A DNA stretch of 16,925 nt from positions 1-16,925 of the forward strand of contig JARLGP010000260.1 of the NCBI GenBank assembly GCA_031292735.1, read 5' to 3'. The position numbers and the translations under genes were made by a program. How positions within the stretch are numbered: position 1 is the first letter of the stretch; each line of letters opens with the position of its first letter. This document shows positions 7,387 to 16,032 of the stretch, piece after piece. Source of the stretch: Holophaga sp. (lineage in GTDB: Bacteria > Acidobacteriota > Holophagae > Holophagales > Holophagaceae). The notes beneath the pieces are model-generated. The model did no database searches. It saw nothing but the letters and a program-made list of their open reading frames with translations, and was not told the origin of the DNA.

Positions 7387-8178
7387 TTAAAGGTCCACCA
7401 GCTCCACGGATTCCAGGGGTTCCGACAGGAACCGCTCGCCCACTTCCTTCAGGCGGCTGCTGGCGTCGGTGAGCAGGATGCTCAGGCTGCCCCGGGCGCT
7501 GGCGGTGCGGTAGCCCAGGGAACCCTGGAGCAGGTGGTCCACGGTGCGGGCGGCGTACTCGCCGCTGTCCAGCCAGGTGGTGCCGGGCCGGGTGCGGGCC
7601 AGGGAGGGCAGCAGGATCGGATAGTGGGTGCAGGCCATGACCACGGTGCGCACCTCGAAGGGGATCTGGTTCAGGTAGCGGCGGCAGACCGCGTCGGTGA
7701 TGGGGTCGTCCACCCAGCCTTCCTCGGCGAACGGCACCAGCAGCGGACAGGCCAGGCTGTGGATCACCGCGTCCGGGCGCCGGCGGCGGATGGCGTCCTC
7801 GTAGGCGCCGCTGTGGATGGTGGCCAGGGTGGCGATCACCCCCACCGGCCCGGAGCAGGCGGCGGCGGCCTCGGCGCCCGGCTCGATGACGCCGATCACC
7901 GGGCACGGGGCCGCCGCCTGGAGCGCGGCCAGGCCGTGGGCGGAGGCGGTGTTGCAGGCGATGACCATCAGCTTGGGGTTGTAGCGGGCCAGGATGCTTC
8001 CCGCCTGCAGGGCGTAGCGCTGGATGGTGTCGTGGGACTTGTTGCCGTACGGCACCCGGGCGGTGTCGCCCAGGTAGACGATGTCCTCTTCCGGCAGCAG
8101 CCGGCGCAGGGCGCGCACCACGGTGAGTCCGCCGATGCCGGAGTCGAACACCCCGATGGGCTGCTCGGACCGGTTCAT
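7387..8178 (-). CDS. murI: Glutamate racemase
   Basis: A 263-residue cytoplasmic enzyme that interconverts L- and D-glutamate for peptidoglycan precursor synthesis. The family motifs are complete: IGVFDSGIGGLTV (8-20), YLGDTARVPYG (35-45), ACNTAS with catalytic Cys75 and ACTHYPIL with catalytic Cys183, giving the two-cysteine acid/base pair on either side of the substrate. Length is typical. ATG 8178 overlaps the prmA stop as ATGA, so the two genes are translationally coupled. The reading frame is open further upstream, but that part is antisense to the prmA motifs and was excluded. Confidence 0.96.
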   Translation of the reverse strand: MNRSEQPIGVFDSGIGGLTVVRALRRLLPEEDIVYLGDTARVPYGNKSHDTIQRYALQAGSILARYNPKLMVIACNTASAHGLAALQAAAPCPVIGVIEPGAEAAAACSGPVGVIATLATIHSGAYEDAIRRRRPDAVIHSLACPLLVPFAEEGWVDDPITDAVCRRYLNQIPFEVRTVVMACTHYPILLPSLARTRPGTTWLDSGEYAARTVDHLLQGSLGYRTASARGSLSILLTDASSRLKEVGERFLSEPLESVELVDL

Positions 8179-9044
8179 GGCAGGCGCTGGGCCAGGATGG
8201 CGATCCAGGCGCCCTCCTGGACCACCCGCAGCGGGCGGAAGCCGTAGGCCACCAGGCTCACCAGGGCCTCGTCCTGGCGTTCCGCCAGGATCCCCGAGGC
8301 CACCAGGCGCCCGCCGGGGGCGGTGATGGCGGCCATGCGCGGCAGCAGGTCCTGGATGGTCTCCAGCAGGATGTTGGCCAGCACCGTGCGGTAGGGCCCG
8401 TCCACCCGCGGGTCGTCCAGCTCGCCCACGAAACTGTCGAACGGGCGCTGGCCGTCCAGCAGGGCGGCGTTCAGCTCCATGAAGTCGGTCATGGCCGGGC
8501 CGCAGTCGGGGTCGTGGTCGAACGCGGTGACCTGGCGCGCGCCGCGCAGCCAGGCCGCCAGGGCCAGGATGCCGGTGCCGGCGCCGATGTCCAGCACCGG
8601 ATCCAGCAGCTCGCCCTGTTCCGCCAGGTCCTCCACCAGGCCCATGCACAGCCGGGTGGTCTCGTGGCCGCCGGTGCCGAAGGCCAGGCCGGGGTTCACC
8701 ACGATGGGGGTGCGGCCGGCGGGCGCCGGGCAGTCCTCCCACAGGGGGCGGATGAAGAAGCCGCGGCCCACTTCGATGGGGCCGAAGCCCTCCCGGCTCT
8801 TGGCCAGCCAGTCCTCGTCGGCGAAGGTCTCGCTTTCCAGCAGGCGCACTCCGGGGAAGGCGGCCAGCAGGGCCGGGTCGGGCAGGGCCTGGCCGGGCGG
8901 GAAATAGGCGTAGAAGGTGAAGGGCGGATCGGCCGCGCGGTAGCTGGCACTGGAGCCGTGTTCGGCCAGCCAGTCGCCCACCGTCTCGGCCAGGGCCTCG
9001 GGGACGTCCAGGAGCCAACGCTGGTGGAGGGTTGCACTATCCAT
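8175..9044 (-). CDS. prmA: Ribosomal protein L11 methyltransferase
   Basis: A 289-residue SAM-dependent methyltransferase that modifies ribosomal protein L11. An N-terminal substrate-recognition region (about 1-85) is followed by a Rossmann domain. NPGLAFGTGGHETT (117-130), VLDIGAGTGILAL (150-162) as SAM motif I, the acidic FDHDPD (175-180) and ANIL (223-226), standing for the usual NPxY/ANIL position, are the PrmA hallmarks. Length is normal. ATG 9044 has only a weak GGA upstream. It follows the sigma-54 activator after 76 bases and overlaps murI by four, so one transcript may carry all three. Confidence 0.93.
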   Translation of the reverse strand: MDSATLHQRWLLDVPEALAETVGDWLAEHGSSASYRAADPPFTFYAYFPPGQALPDPALLAAFPGVRLLESETFADEDWLAKSREGFGPIEVGRGFFIRPLWEDCPAPAGRTPIVVNPGLAFGTGGHETTRLCMGLVEDLAEQGELLDPVLDIGAGTGILALAAWLRGARQVTAFDHDPDCGPAMTDFMELNAALLDGQRPFDSFVGELDDPRVDGPYRTVLANILLETIQDLLPRMAAITAPGGRLVASGILAERQDEALVSLVAYGFRPLRVVQEGAWIAILAQRLP

Positions 9045-9120
9045 CCGTCCAGCCTATCACCGTGAGGCCCGGTTCGGGTCAGGGGTCCAGGCTTGGCACA
9101 AGCAGCCGTAACGGAGCAGG

Positions 9121-10542
<1,422 letters not shown>

Positions 10543-10564
10543 GGGAGCTTCTGTTGCCGAGTAG

Positions 10565-10577
10565 CCTAAATCTTAGG
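10565..10577. promoter_or_regulatory. 13-bp palindrome between the activator and the outer-membrane-type gene
   Basis: CCTAAATCTTAGG has 5-base perfect arms and a 3-base centre. It lies 22 bases upstream of the activator start, in the 155-bp divergent gap. On the minus strand two overlapping -35-like boxes, TTGACT (10595-10590) and TTGACC (10590-10585), lie just upstream, so the palindrome would fall in the -10 region. This could be an operator for autoregulation, but the arms are short and the promoter reading is tentative. Confidence 0.3.
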
Positions 10578-10697
10578 AAGAAAGGGTCAAGTCAAAAACA
10601 TGACACACCTATGTCGGATGCGCCAGTCATACCGGGTAGCCCTTCCCATTCCGGGCAAAGCCATCCATCCTTAGCAGGACCGCTTGGAGATTGCGCC

Positions 10698-11345
10698 TTG
10701 AAAACCCTGCTGATGGTTCCCCTGACCCTTTGCGTGCTGCCTCTGTCGGCCCAGGCCTGGGACCTGCGGCTGGAGGCCCCCTTCGCCCAGGGCCAGGACC
10801 TGCCCCGGACCACCCTGCAGACCCCGGGCCAGTCGGCCGCCGGCTCGTTGGACACCGGCCACGGGGTGATCTTCACGGTGAGCCACCGGATCGTGCGGGT
10901 GGGCCCGGTGCTCAAGTTCGAATGGAACGCCGAATACGCCCAGCTGCAGGCCGACGGCCGGATCCAGCAGGGGCAGGCCACCCTGTCCAGCCGGCTCAGG
11001 CAGTCCGGGTTCGGGGCCGGGGTGAACGCCCAGTTCTGGATGCCGTTCACCGGCTTCGCCGGGGAGCTGGGACTGCTGGGGCGGGTCCACTCCTACCGCT
11101 ACGAAGGCGCCGGGGCGGTCCGGGACGAGACCATCGCCCGGCCCTGGCTGCGGGCCGGCCTGCGCTGGGTGCTGCCGTTCCCCGGGATCAGCCCCTACCT
11201 GGCGGCCAGCTACCAGCAGCCCCTCACCCGGGACAAGCCGGCGCAGCAGGGCTCGGCCCGGGATATGGACGCCTACCTGGGTGCCCAGGGCGCCGGCCAG
11301 GAGTTCCAGCGGCTGTGGACGGTGGGCCTGGGAATCTCGTTCTGA
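10698..11345 (+). CDS. Predicted outer-membrane-type beta protein, function unknown
   Basis: A 215-residue secreted protein. A clear signal peptide (KTLLMVPLTLCVLPLSAQA, cut before WDLRLE) begins directly at TTG 10698, which has GGAG eight bases upstream. The frame is open earlier, but the added residues would bury the signal peptide, so the TTG start is preferred. The mature part alternates amphipathic strands (VGPVLKFEWNAEYAQL, GFGAGVNAQFWMPF, GELGLLGRVHSYRYEG, WLRAGLRWVLPF) and ends VGLGISF; a terminal Phe is typical of BAM-inserted barrels. About 195 mature residues could make an 8-strand barrel. I do not recognise a named family. It lies 88 bases before the sia-like genes and could be co-regulated. 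Confidence 0.75.
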   Translation: MKTLLMVPLTLCVLPLSAQAWDLRLEAPFAQGQDLPRTTLQTPGQSAAGSLDTGHGVIFTVSHRIVRVGPVLKFEWNAEYAQLQADGRIQQGQATLSSRLRQSGFGAGVNAQFWMPFTGFAGELGLLGRVHSYRYEGAGAVRDETIARPWLRAGLRWVLPFPGISPYLAASYQQPLTRDKPAQQGSARDMDAYLGAQGAGQEFQRLWTVGLGISF

Positions 11346-11433
11346 GACCCGGTCTCGGCTGGAACGCGCCCCCGCGGGATGTTACGTCCCGGGAACAGGC
11401 ACGTCATCAGGGCTTTCTATCATGGAGGCACCT

Positions 11434-12075
11434 GTGAACAGCGCAGGCGTGACGGTTCCGCAGCCCTTGGAACCCCGCCTCCAGCAGGGTCACCCGCCAA
11501 CCGCGCGCCCGGAGATCTCACGCATGCTTGCTGCCGACCACCACCGGATGAAAATCGAGAGCAACCAGAAAGGGATCATTTTTTCTTTCAACGGGTTCAT
11601 CTCCGAGGGCATTCTGTTCGCCCTGGGCGATGCCTTGAAGAAGAAGATGTCCCAGGATGAAACCGATGTCTGCACCATGAAGCGGGTATTTTCAGTATTC
11701 GTCGAGCAGGCCCAGAACATCATCCGCTACTCCGCCGAAACCCTGGCCAAGACCGGCCAGGAGGGCAACCGCATCAGCTCGGGGGTGATCACGGTGGGCA
11801 GCGAGGGCGGCCGGTTCTTCGTGGTGTGCGGCAACGTCATGCGCCGGGAGGAAGCGCTGCCGCTCCAGGCGCGCCTGGAGAAGATCCGCAACCTCGATCC
11901 CGCGGGCATCAAGGCTTTCTACCTGGAGCGGATCAAGAGCGATTCCGATCCCGCCAGCCTGGGCGCCAGCCTGGGCCTCATCGAGATCGCCCGCCGGGCC
12001 AGTGAACCGATCCAGTATGATTTCCTGGATATCGACGACCTTAATACGTTCTATTGCATGAAGGTCTTCATTTGA
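11434..12075 (+). CDS. SiaB-family protein kinase, copy 1 (DUF6272-like), altered G box
   Basis: Likely cytoplasmic serine/threonine kinase of a Sia-type partner switch, acting on the SiaC partner encoded next. GTG 11434 has a strong GGAGG five bases upstream. ATG 11524 (GGAG, nine-base spacer) gives 183 residues and aligns end to end with copy 2, so the first 30 residues may not be translated. Counting from ATG 11524, the N-box-like EQAQNIIRY has Glu61 and Asn65, exactly as in copy 2. VCGN (101-104) is also shared. The C-terminal G box reads LGASLGL (146-152), where copy 2 has KGAGLGL, so a glycine of the ATP-binding loop is Ser. Family assignment is good; full kinase activity is uncertain. 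Confidence 0.82.
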   Translation: MNSAGVTVPQPLEPRLQQGHPPTARPEISRMLAADHHRMKIESNQKGIIFSFNGFISEGILFALGDALKKKMSQDETDVCTMKRVFSVFVEQAQNIIRYSAETLAKTGQEGNRISSGVITVGSEGGRFFVVCGNVMRREEALPLQARLEKIRNLDPAGIKAFYLERIKSDSDPASLGASLGLIEIARRASEPIQYDFLDIDDLNTFYCMKVFI

Positions 12076-12089
12076 TACGGGAGCATCTC

Positions 12090-12470
12090 ATGGAAAACAC
12101 GTTCATCCCCGCCATGGAGCGTTCGCCGGAGGTCGATTTCCGTTTCCAGGAGAACCGTCTGGCCCTGCGGGGCGAAGCCTATCCCGAGGACGCGGCCGCG
12201 TTTTTCGGCCCCCTGCTCAAGCAGCTCAGCACATACTGCGAGACGCTCCAAGGCCAGGAACTGCAGGTGGAGTTCCAACTGGACTACTTCAACACCAGCA
12301 GCGCCAAGGCCCTCATGAACATGATCCAGATCTTCGAGAACGCGGTGCGCAGCGGCGCGAAGGTGAGCCTGCGCTGGTGCTTCCAGAAGGACGACGACGT
12401 CATGCGGGAATTCGGCGAAGATTTTTCCATGGAGCTTGAGCATGTCCACTTCCAGCTTGTTGAAATCTGA
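12090..12470 (+). CDS. SiaC-family regulatory phosphoprotein, copy 1 (DUF1987)
   Basis: A 126-residue cytoplasmic partner protein with an STAS-like alpha/beta fold. In P. aeruginosa, SiaC (also about 126 residues) is phosphorylated by SiaB, dephosphorylated by SiaA, and in its unphosphorylated form activates the diguanylate cyclase SiaD. Here the conserved RGEAYPED (27-34) and the phosphosite motif YFNTSSAK (66-73) are present, giving Thr69 as the likely phosphoacceptor, next to the Thr68 I recall for Pseudomonas. ATG 12090 has GGGAG six bases upstream. Its last 29 bases overlap the siaD-like gene, which suits equal production of two proteins expected to bind each other. Confidence 0.9.
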   Translation: MENTFIPAMERSPEVDFRFQENRLALRGEAYPEDAAAFFGPLLKQLSTYCETLQGQELQVEFQLDYFNTSSAKALMNMIQIFENAVRSGAKVSLRWCFQKDDDVMREFGEDFSMELEHVHFQLVEI

Positions 12471-13281
12471 CGAAGTGTTCGGCCTGTTCGAGCACGAGGA
12501 CGGCGTGCTGCAGCGGGCCGCCAGCTTCATGAAAGAACATCCGGATGACGTGGACGGGCTGCGGGCCACCGCCCGGGACCTGCTCCAGGCCTTCCAGCAA
12601 AGCGCCCGCCAGCAGAAGCGGCTCATGCGGGCGGGGGACCGGCAGCAGGAGCAGCTCCGCCTGGTGAGCCGGGAGCTGATGGAGAAGTCCATCCTGCTGG
12701 AGGAGCAGGCCCGGCACCTGCGCATCCTCAACACCGAGCTGGCCCATGAGGTGGAGGCCCGGAAGACCCTGGAGGTGGAACTGCGGATCCTGGCCACCAC
12801 CGACCCGCTCACCGGCATCTACAACCGCCGCCGCCTGCTGGAGCTGGGCGAGTACGAGTGCCTGCGGGAGCAGCGCAACCGGCGCGGGCTGAGCCTGCTG
12901 GCCCTGGACATCGACCACTTCAAGCGGGTCAACGACACCCACGGCCACGGGGCGGGCGACCAGACCCTGGTGCGCTTCGTCCAGGCCTGCAGCGCCTGCC
13001 TGCGGGCCATGGACACCCTGGGCCGCTCGGGCGGCGAGGAATTCGCGGTGCTGCTGCCGGAAACCCTCCTGGTTGACGCCAAGGAGGTGGCCGAGCGCAT
13101 GCGCGCCTCGGTGGAACGCTGCGTGATGAACGACGCGCTGGACACCTTCCAGATCACCGTGAGCATCGGGGTCGCCCAGCTGCGCGAAGGGGAAAGCTTC
13201 GAGGCCCTGATGGCCCGGGCCGATCTCCAGCTGTACGGGGCCAAGGACGCGGGCCGCAACCAGGTGCACGCCGACGCGTGA
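12442..13281 (+). CDS. SiaD-like diguanylate cyclase (GGDEF domain)
   Basis: A 279-residue soluble enzyme expected to make c-di-GMP from two GTP. An N-terminal helical, coiled-coil-like region (about 40-115, rich in Q, R, E and L) leads into a GGDEF domain starting at TDPLTGIYNRR (120-130). DIDHFKRVND (156-165) carries the metal-binding Asp. The active site GGEEF (197-201) is intact, and RAMD (188-191), exactly five residues before it, is a product-inhibition I-site. No transmembrane or PAS domain is present, as in SiaD, whose N-terminal helices receive SiaC. ATG 12442 is chosen because GGAG sits seven bases upstream; TTG 12436 would leave no room for it. Confidence 0.93.
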   Translation: MSTSSLLKSDEVFGLFEHEDGVLQRAASFMKEHPDDVDGLRATARDLLQAFQQSARQQKRLMRAGDRQQEQLRLVSRELMEKSILLEEQARHLRILNTELAHEVEARKTLEVELRILATTDPLTGIYNRRRLLELGEYECLREQRNRRGLSLLALDIDHFKRVNDTHGHGAGDQTLVRFVQACSACLRAMDTLGRSGGEEFAVLLPETLLVDAKEVAERMRASVERCVMNDALDTFQITVSIGVAQLREGESFEALMARADLQLYGAKDAGRNQVHADA

Positions 13282-13343
13282 GAATTCATGGGCAAAGAAC
13301 GCGGCCGTTACACCGGTGCGGATGATGGAAGCTGGAGGCTTGC

Positions 13344-14639
13344 ATGATCGCCATCGAACCCGCGCAGGAACCGAAAAGCGTGACCGGAGAGCCCGAGGCT
13401 TCGTCCGCACCCCGCTGTGCCTCGGACCTGGCCGGGTCGCAGGGAGCCGTGTCGCCGGCCCACACCAACAAGGAAGTGATCCTGTTCTTCAAGGACCATC
13501 CTGACCAGGCTTCCCTGCCGGTGGTGGAGGAAGGCATCCCCATCGGCATCATCAACCGCAGCATCTTCCTCACCGGCTTTTCCATGCCGTTCCACCGGGA
13601 GATCTACGAGCGCAAGAGCTGCATCGCCTTCATGGACAAGAGCCCGCTGGTGGTGGACGGGGAGCTGCCCATCGCCGAGCTGGGCAAGCTGGCCGTGGCG
13701 GCCGGGGCCAAGGTGCTCCAGGACGGCTTCATCGTCACCCGCCAGGGCCGGTTCTGCGGGCTGGGCACCGGCCTCGACCTGCTGCGGGCCATGGGCCAGA
13801 TGGAAGCCGAGCGCAACCGGGTGATCCGCGAATCCATCGACTACGCCCAGATCATCCAGGGCGCCCTGCTGGCCACCTCGCTGGGCGAGCTGCGCGGGGC
13901 GGGGCTGCCGGACCAGCACCTGCTCTGGAAACCCCGGGACCAGGTGGGCGGCGACGCCTTCTTCGCCCGCCGGGTGGCGCGGGACGGGCACCAGGGGCTG
14001 TTCCTGGCGCTGATGGACTGCACCGGCCACGGGGTTCCCGGCGCCTTCACGGCCATGCTGATGACCTCCTTCCTGGGCCATGCGCTGGATCTGGCGCTGC
14101 CCTGGGAGCCCGGGGAAGTGCTGGCCAAGGTCAACCGCCGGGTCAAGGAGGAGCTGGGCCAGAGCCACCATGCGGACGACTCCGGCAGTTTCGAAATGGT
14201 CGGCGGGCGGGTGGCGGCCGACGAAGGCATGGACGTGACCTGCCTGTGGATCGACCAGGTCGCCGGCGAACTGATCTTCGCCGGGGCCCGGCACAGCCTG
14301 TGGGTGTTCCGGCCCGGCGCCGCCGATCCCACCGAGGTCAAGGGCGACCGGATCGGGGTCGGCTACACCAGCACCCCGGACAACCAGACCTGGACCAGCC
14401 AGACCCTCCGGTTCCCCCAGGGCACCACCCTGCTGGGCACCACCGACGGGATCGTGGACCAGATCGGCGGGCCCAAGCGGATCGCCTTCGGCCGGCGCCG
14501 GCTCTGGGAGGCGTTCCGGGAGGCCGCGCCCGGCGCGCCGCTCCAGAGCCGCCTGGAACATGCCTGCGCGGCCATGGCCGCCTACCAGGGCCCGGAACCC
14601 CGGCGAGACGACGTCTGCCTGCTGGCCATAAGACTCTGA
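13344..14639 (+). CDS. SiaA-like PP2C/SpoIIE phosphatase with N-terminal CBS pair
   Basis: A 431-residue cytoplasmic protein. Residues 1-40 look disordered. Residues 41-150 resemble the CBS pair found on GGDEF/EAL proteins (SLPVVEEGIPIGIINRSIFL; DGFIVTRQGRFCGLGTGLDLL). A helical linker (153-176, RESIDYAQIIQGALL) leads to the SpoIIE/PP2C domain. Metal-binding acidic residues are all present: VGGD (Asp204), MDCTGHG (Asp225), TTDGI (Asp368) and RRDD (422-423). It should dephosphorylate the SiaC-type partners. Pseudomonas SiaA has a periplasmic sensor and HAMP; no membrane segment is seen here. TGGAGG five bases before ATG 13344 fixes the start. It follows siaD by 62 bases, which contain no clear terminator. 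Confidence 0.9.
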   Translation: MIAIEPAQEPKSVTGEPEASSAPRCASDLAGSQGAVSPAHTNKEVILFFKDHPDQASLPVVEEGIPIGIINRSIFLTGFSMPFHREIYERKSCIAFMDKSPLVVDGELPIAELGKLAVAAGAKVLQDGFIVTRQGRFCGLGTGLDLLRAMGQMEAERNRVIRESIDYAQIIQGALLATSLGELRGAGLPDQHLLWKPRDQVGGDAFFARRVARDGHQGLFLALMDCTGHGVPGAFTAMLMTSFLGHALDLALPWEPGEVLAKVNRRVKEELGQSHHADDSGSFEMVGGRVAADEGMDVTCLWIDQVAGELIFAGARHSLWVFRPGAADPTEVKGDRIGVGYTSTPDNQTWTSQTLRFPQGTTLLGTTDGIVDQIGGPKRIAFGRRRLWEAFREAAPGAPLQSRLEHACAAMAAYQGPEPRRDDVCLLAIRL

Positions 14640-14647
14640 GGATTCCT

Positions 14648-15202
14648 GTGCAACTTGAAATATTCAATCAATTCGTCGCCAATGCCGCGGCCAATGGGGT
14701 TGTGTTCTACCACAGCGGCCATCTGGACGAGGGCACCATCGCTTCCATCGGCGCCCTGCTCCGGCGCCGGCTCCACGAGGAAGGCGCCAGCGGCGCCCAG
14801 TCGCGCAAGGTGTTCGCCACCTTCATGGAGATGGCCCAGAACATCCTGCACTACGCCGCCATCAACGGCGAAGGGGACGGGTCCTTGGGCAAGTTCGGCG
14901 CGCTGTGCGTCACCCGCACCGGCCAGGGCTTCGAGGTGATGTGCGGCAACTACATGGCGTCCGACCAGGTGCCCCGGGTGCGCCGGCGCCTGGAATCGGT
15001 CCAGGGCATGGAGCCCGAGAAGGTCCGCCAGGCCTACCGCCGGCAGCTGGCCTCCGACCAGGAGGACGCCGACAGCAAGGGGGCCGGCCTGGGCCTGCTG
15101 ACCATGGCCGCCAGTTCCAGCGCCCCCATCGAGTTCGTTTTTGATCCAGACCCTCCGCTGCAGGACGGGAAGACCTTCCTGTTCCTCAAAGCGGTCATTT
15201 GA
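14648..15202 (+). CDS. SiaB-family protein kinase, copy 2 (DUF6272-like)
   Basis: A 184-residue cytoplasmic protein, paralogous to copy 1 in the same gene set. The N-box-like FMEMAQNILHY places Glu61 and Asn65, MCGN lies at 98-101, and the G box KGAGLGL (144-150) is canonical, so it is the better candidate for an active kinase. GTG 14648 is chosen because GAGGA (14638-14642) lies five bases upstream and overlaps the phosphatase stop codon. The gap to the phosphatase gene is 8 bases. It should phosphorylate the SiaC copy encoded 12 bases downstream, though cross-talk with SiaC copy 1 is possible. Confidence 0.87.
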   Translation: MQLEIFNQFVANAAANGVVFYHSGHLDEGTIASIGALLRRRLHEEGASGAQSRKVFATFMEMAQNILHYAAINGEGDGSLGKFGALCVTRTGQGFEVMCGNYMASDQVPRVRRRLESVQGMEPEKVRQAYRRQLASDQEDADSKGAGLGLLTMAASSSAPIEFVFDPDPPLQDGKTFLFLKAVI

Positions 15203-15214
15203 AGGAGAGTTGCC

Positions 15215-15613
15215 ATGGACCCGTTTCATCTGCCCCCCACCCCGCTCACGCCCGAAGTCAGCCTCAATCCGGAGAAGGGCCTCCTGAGCCTGCGCGGGGA
15301 GTCCTACCCGGAACATGTGCTGACGTTCTATGCGCCCATCCTGGAAACCATCAAGGCCATGCTGGAGGAGAGCAAGCTGACCCTGCTCCGGGTGGAGATG
15401 CACATCACCTACTACAACAGCGCCAGCGCCAAGGCCTTCCACCGGATCTTCCAGATGCTGAACAAGGCGGCCGAGAACGGCTGCGCCATCCACCTGTTCT
15501 GGCAGTTCGACGAGGAGGACGACATGGCCCGGGACCTGGGCAACGACATCCAGGAGGATTTCCCGGCCATCCAGGTGGTGGGCGTGCAGATGGCCACCGC
15601 CTCCCTTTCATAG
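15215..15613 (+). CDS. SiaC-family regulatory phosphoprotein, copy 2 (DUF1987)
   Basis: A 132-residue partner protein that aligns without gaps to copy 1 through residue 73. RGESYPEH (27-34) matches RGEAYPED of copy 1, and YYNSASAK (66-73) matches YFNTSSAK. The predicted phosphoacceptor is therefore Ser69 instead of Thr69. AAGGAG (15202-15207) precedes ATG 15215 at a normal distance. The gene ends the plus-strand set and converges on the DUF2000 gene, with only 17 bases between their stop codons and no visible terminator. It may bind the same cyclase as copy 1 or a different target elsewhere in the genome. Confidence 0.88.
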   Translation: MDPFHLPPTPLTPEVSLNPEKGLLSLRGESYPEHVLTFYAPILETIKAMLEESKLTLLRVEMHITYYNSASAKAFHRIFQMLNKAAENGCAIHLFWQFDEEDDMARDLGNDIQEDFPAIQVVGVQMATASLS

Positions 15614-15630
15614 GGCCTGGAACCTTCCGA

Positions 15631-16032
15631 CTATCGGATCAGGGTGAGGATACCGGTGAGGTGCCGGACAGCCGCCGGCGGGCCGAAGATGCAGAGGCCC
15701 AGGTAGCTCAGGTCGGTTTCCCGGGCGGCGTTCAGATCCGCTGCATAGTCCTCGTAGCGTTTGGCCCTCTGGGCCACGTCCGGGAAATCGATGCAGCCGA
15801 CCCCGGGCAGCGCCAGTGCCTGGGCGCGCAGTTCGGCGAGCTGGCCGGCGGAACTGGCCAGGACCGGGATGGGCAGGTTGGTGATGCCGGCGTGCGGGCT
15901 GCCGTCCGCGTCTTCCAGGGCCGGCCCGATGCCTTCGGGCAGGTGCGGGGCCGCACTGAAAGCCAGCACCGCAGCGGCATTGGCCAGCAGCCCGACGGGA
16001 AGTTCCCGGTCCAGCACGATCACGACTTTCAT
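15631..16032 (-). CDS. DUF2000 family protein
   Basis: A 133-residue cytoplasmic protein matching the DUF2000 pattern (peptidyl-tRNA-hydrolase-II-like fold). It opens KVVIVLDRELPVGLLANAAAVLA, with family features DADGSPHAGITNLPIPVLASS in the middle and LSYLGLCIFGPPAAVRHLTG near the end. No enzymatic function is established for the family. ATG 16032 has GGAG seven bases upstream, inside the loop of a 7-bp hairpin. It lies 20 bases after the DCC-family gene on the same strand and is probably co-transcribed with it. Confidence 0.75.
   Translation of the reverse strand: MKVVIVLDRELPVGLLANAAAVLAFSAAPHLPEGIGPALEDADGSPHAGITNLPIPVLASSAGQLAELRAQALALPGVGCIDFPDVAQRAKRYEDYAADLNAARETDLSYLGLCIFGPPAAVRHLTGILTLIR

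Noticed and set aside
9094..9109. TGGCAC resembling the -24 box of a sigma-54 promoter between prmA and the activator
   Set aside because: No GC dinucleotide at the -12 position with the required spacing, and the orientation faces away from prmA.
11344..11356. GAGACCCGGTCTC inverted repeat at the stop codon of the outer-membrane-type gene
   Set aside because: Only five paired bases and no T-run after it; not enough for a terminator call.
11418..11423. TATCAT as a -10 box before the first SiaB-like gene
   Set aside because: No acceptable -35 sequence 16-18 bases upstream, and it sits almost at the GTG start; it would be usable only if translation starts at 11524.
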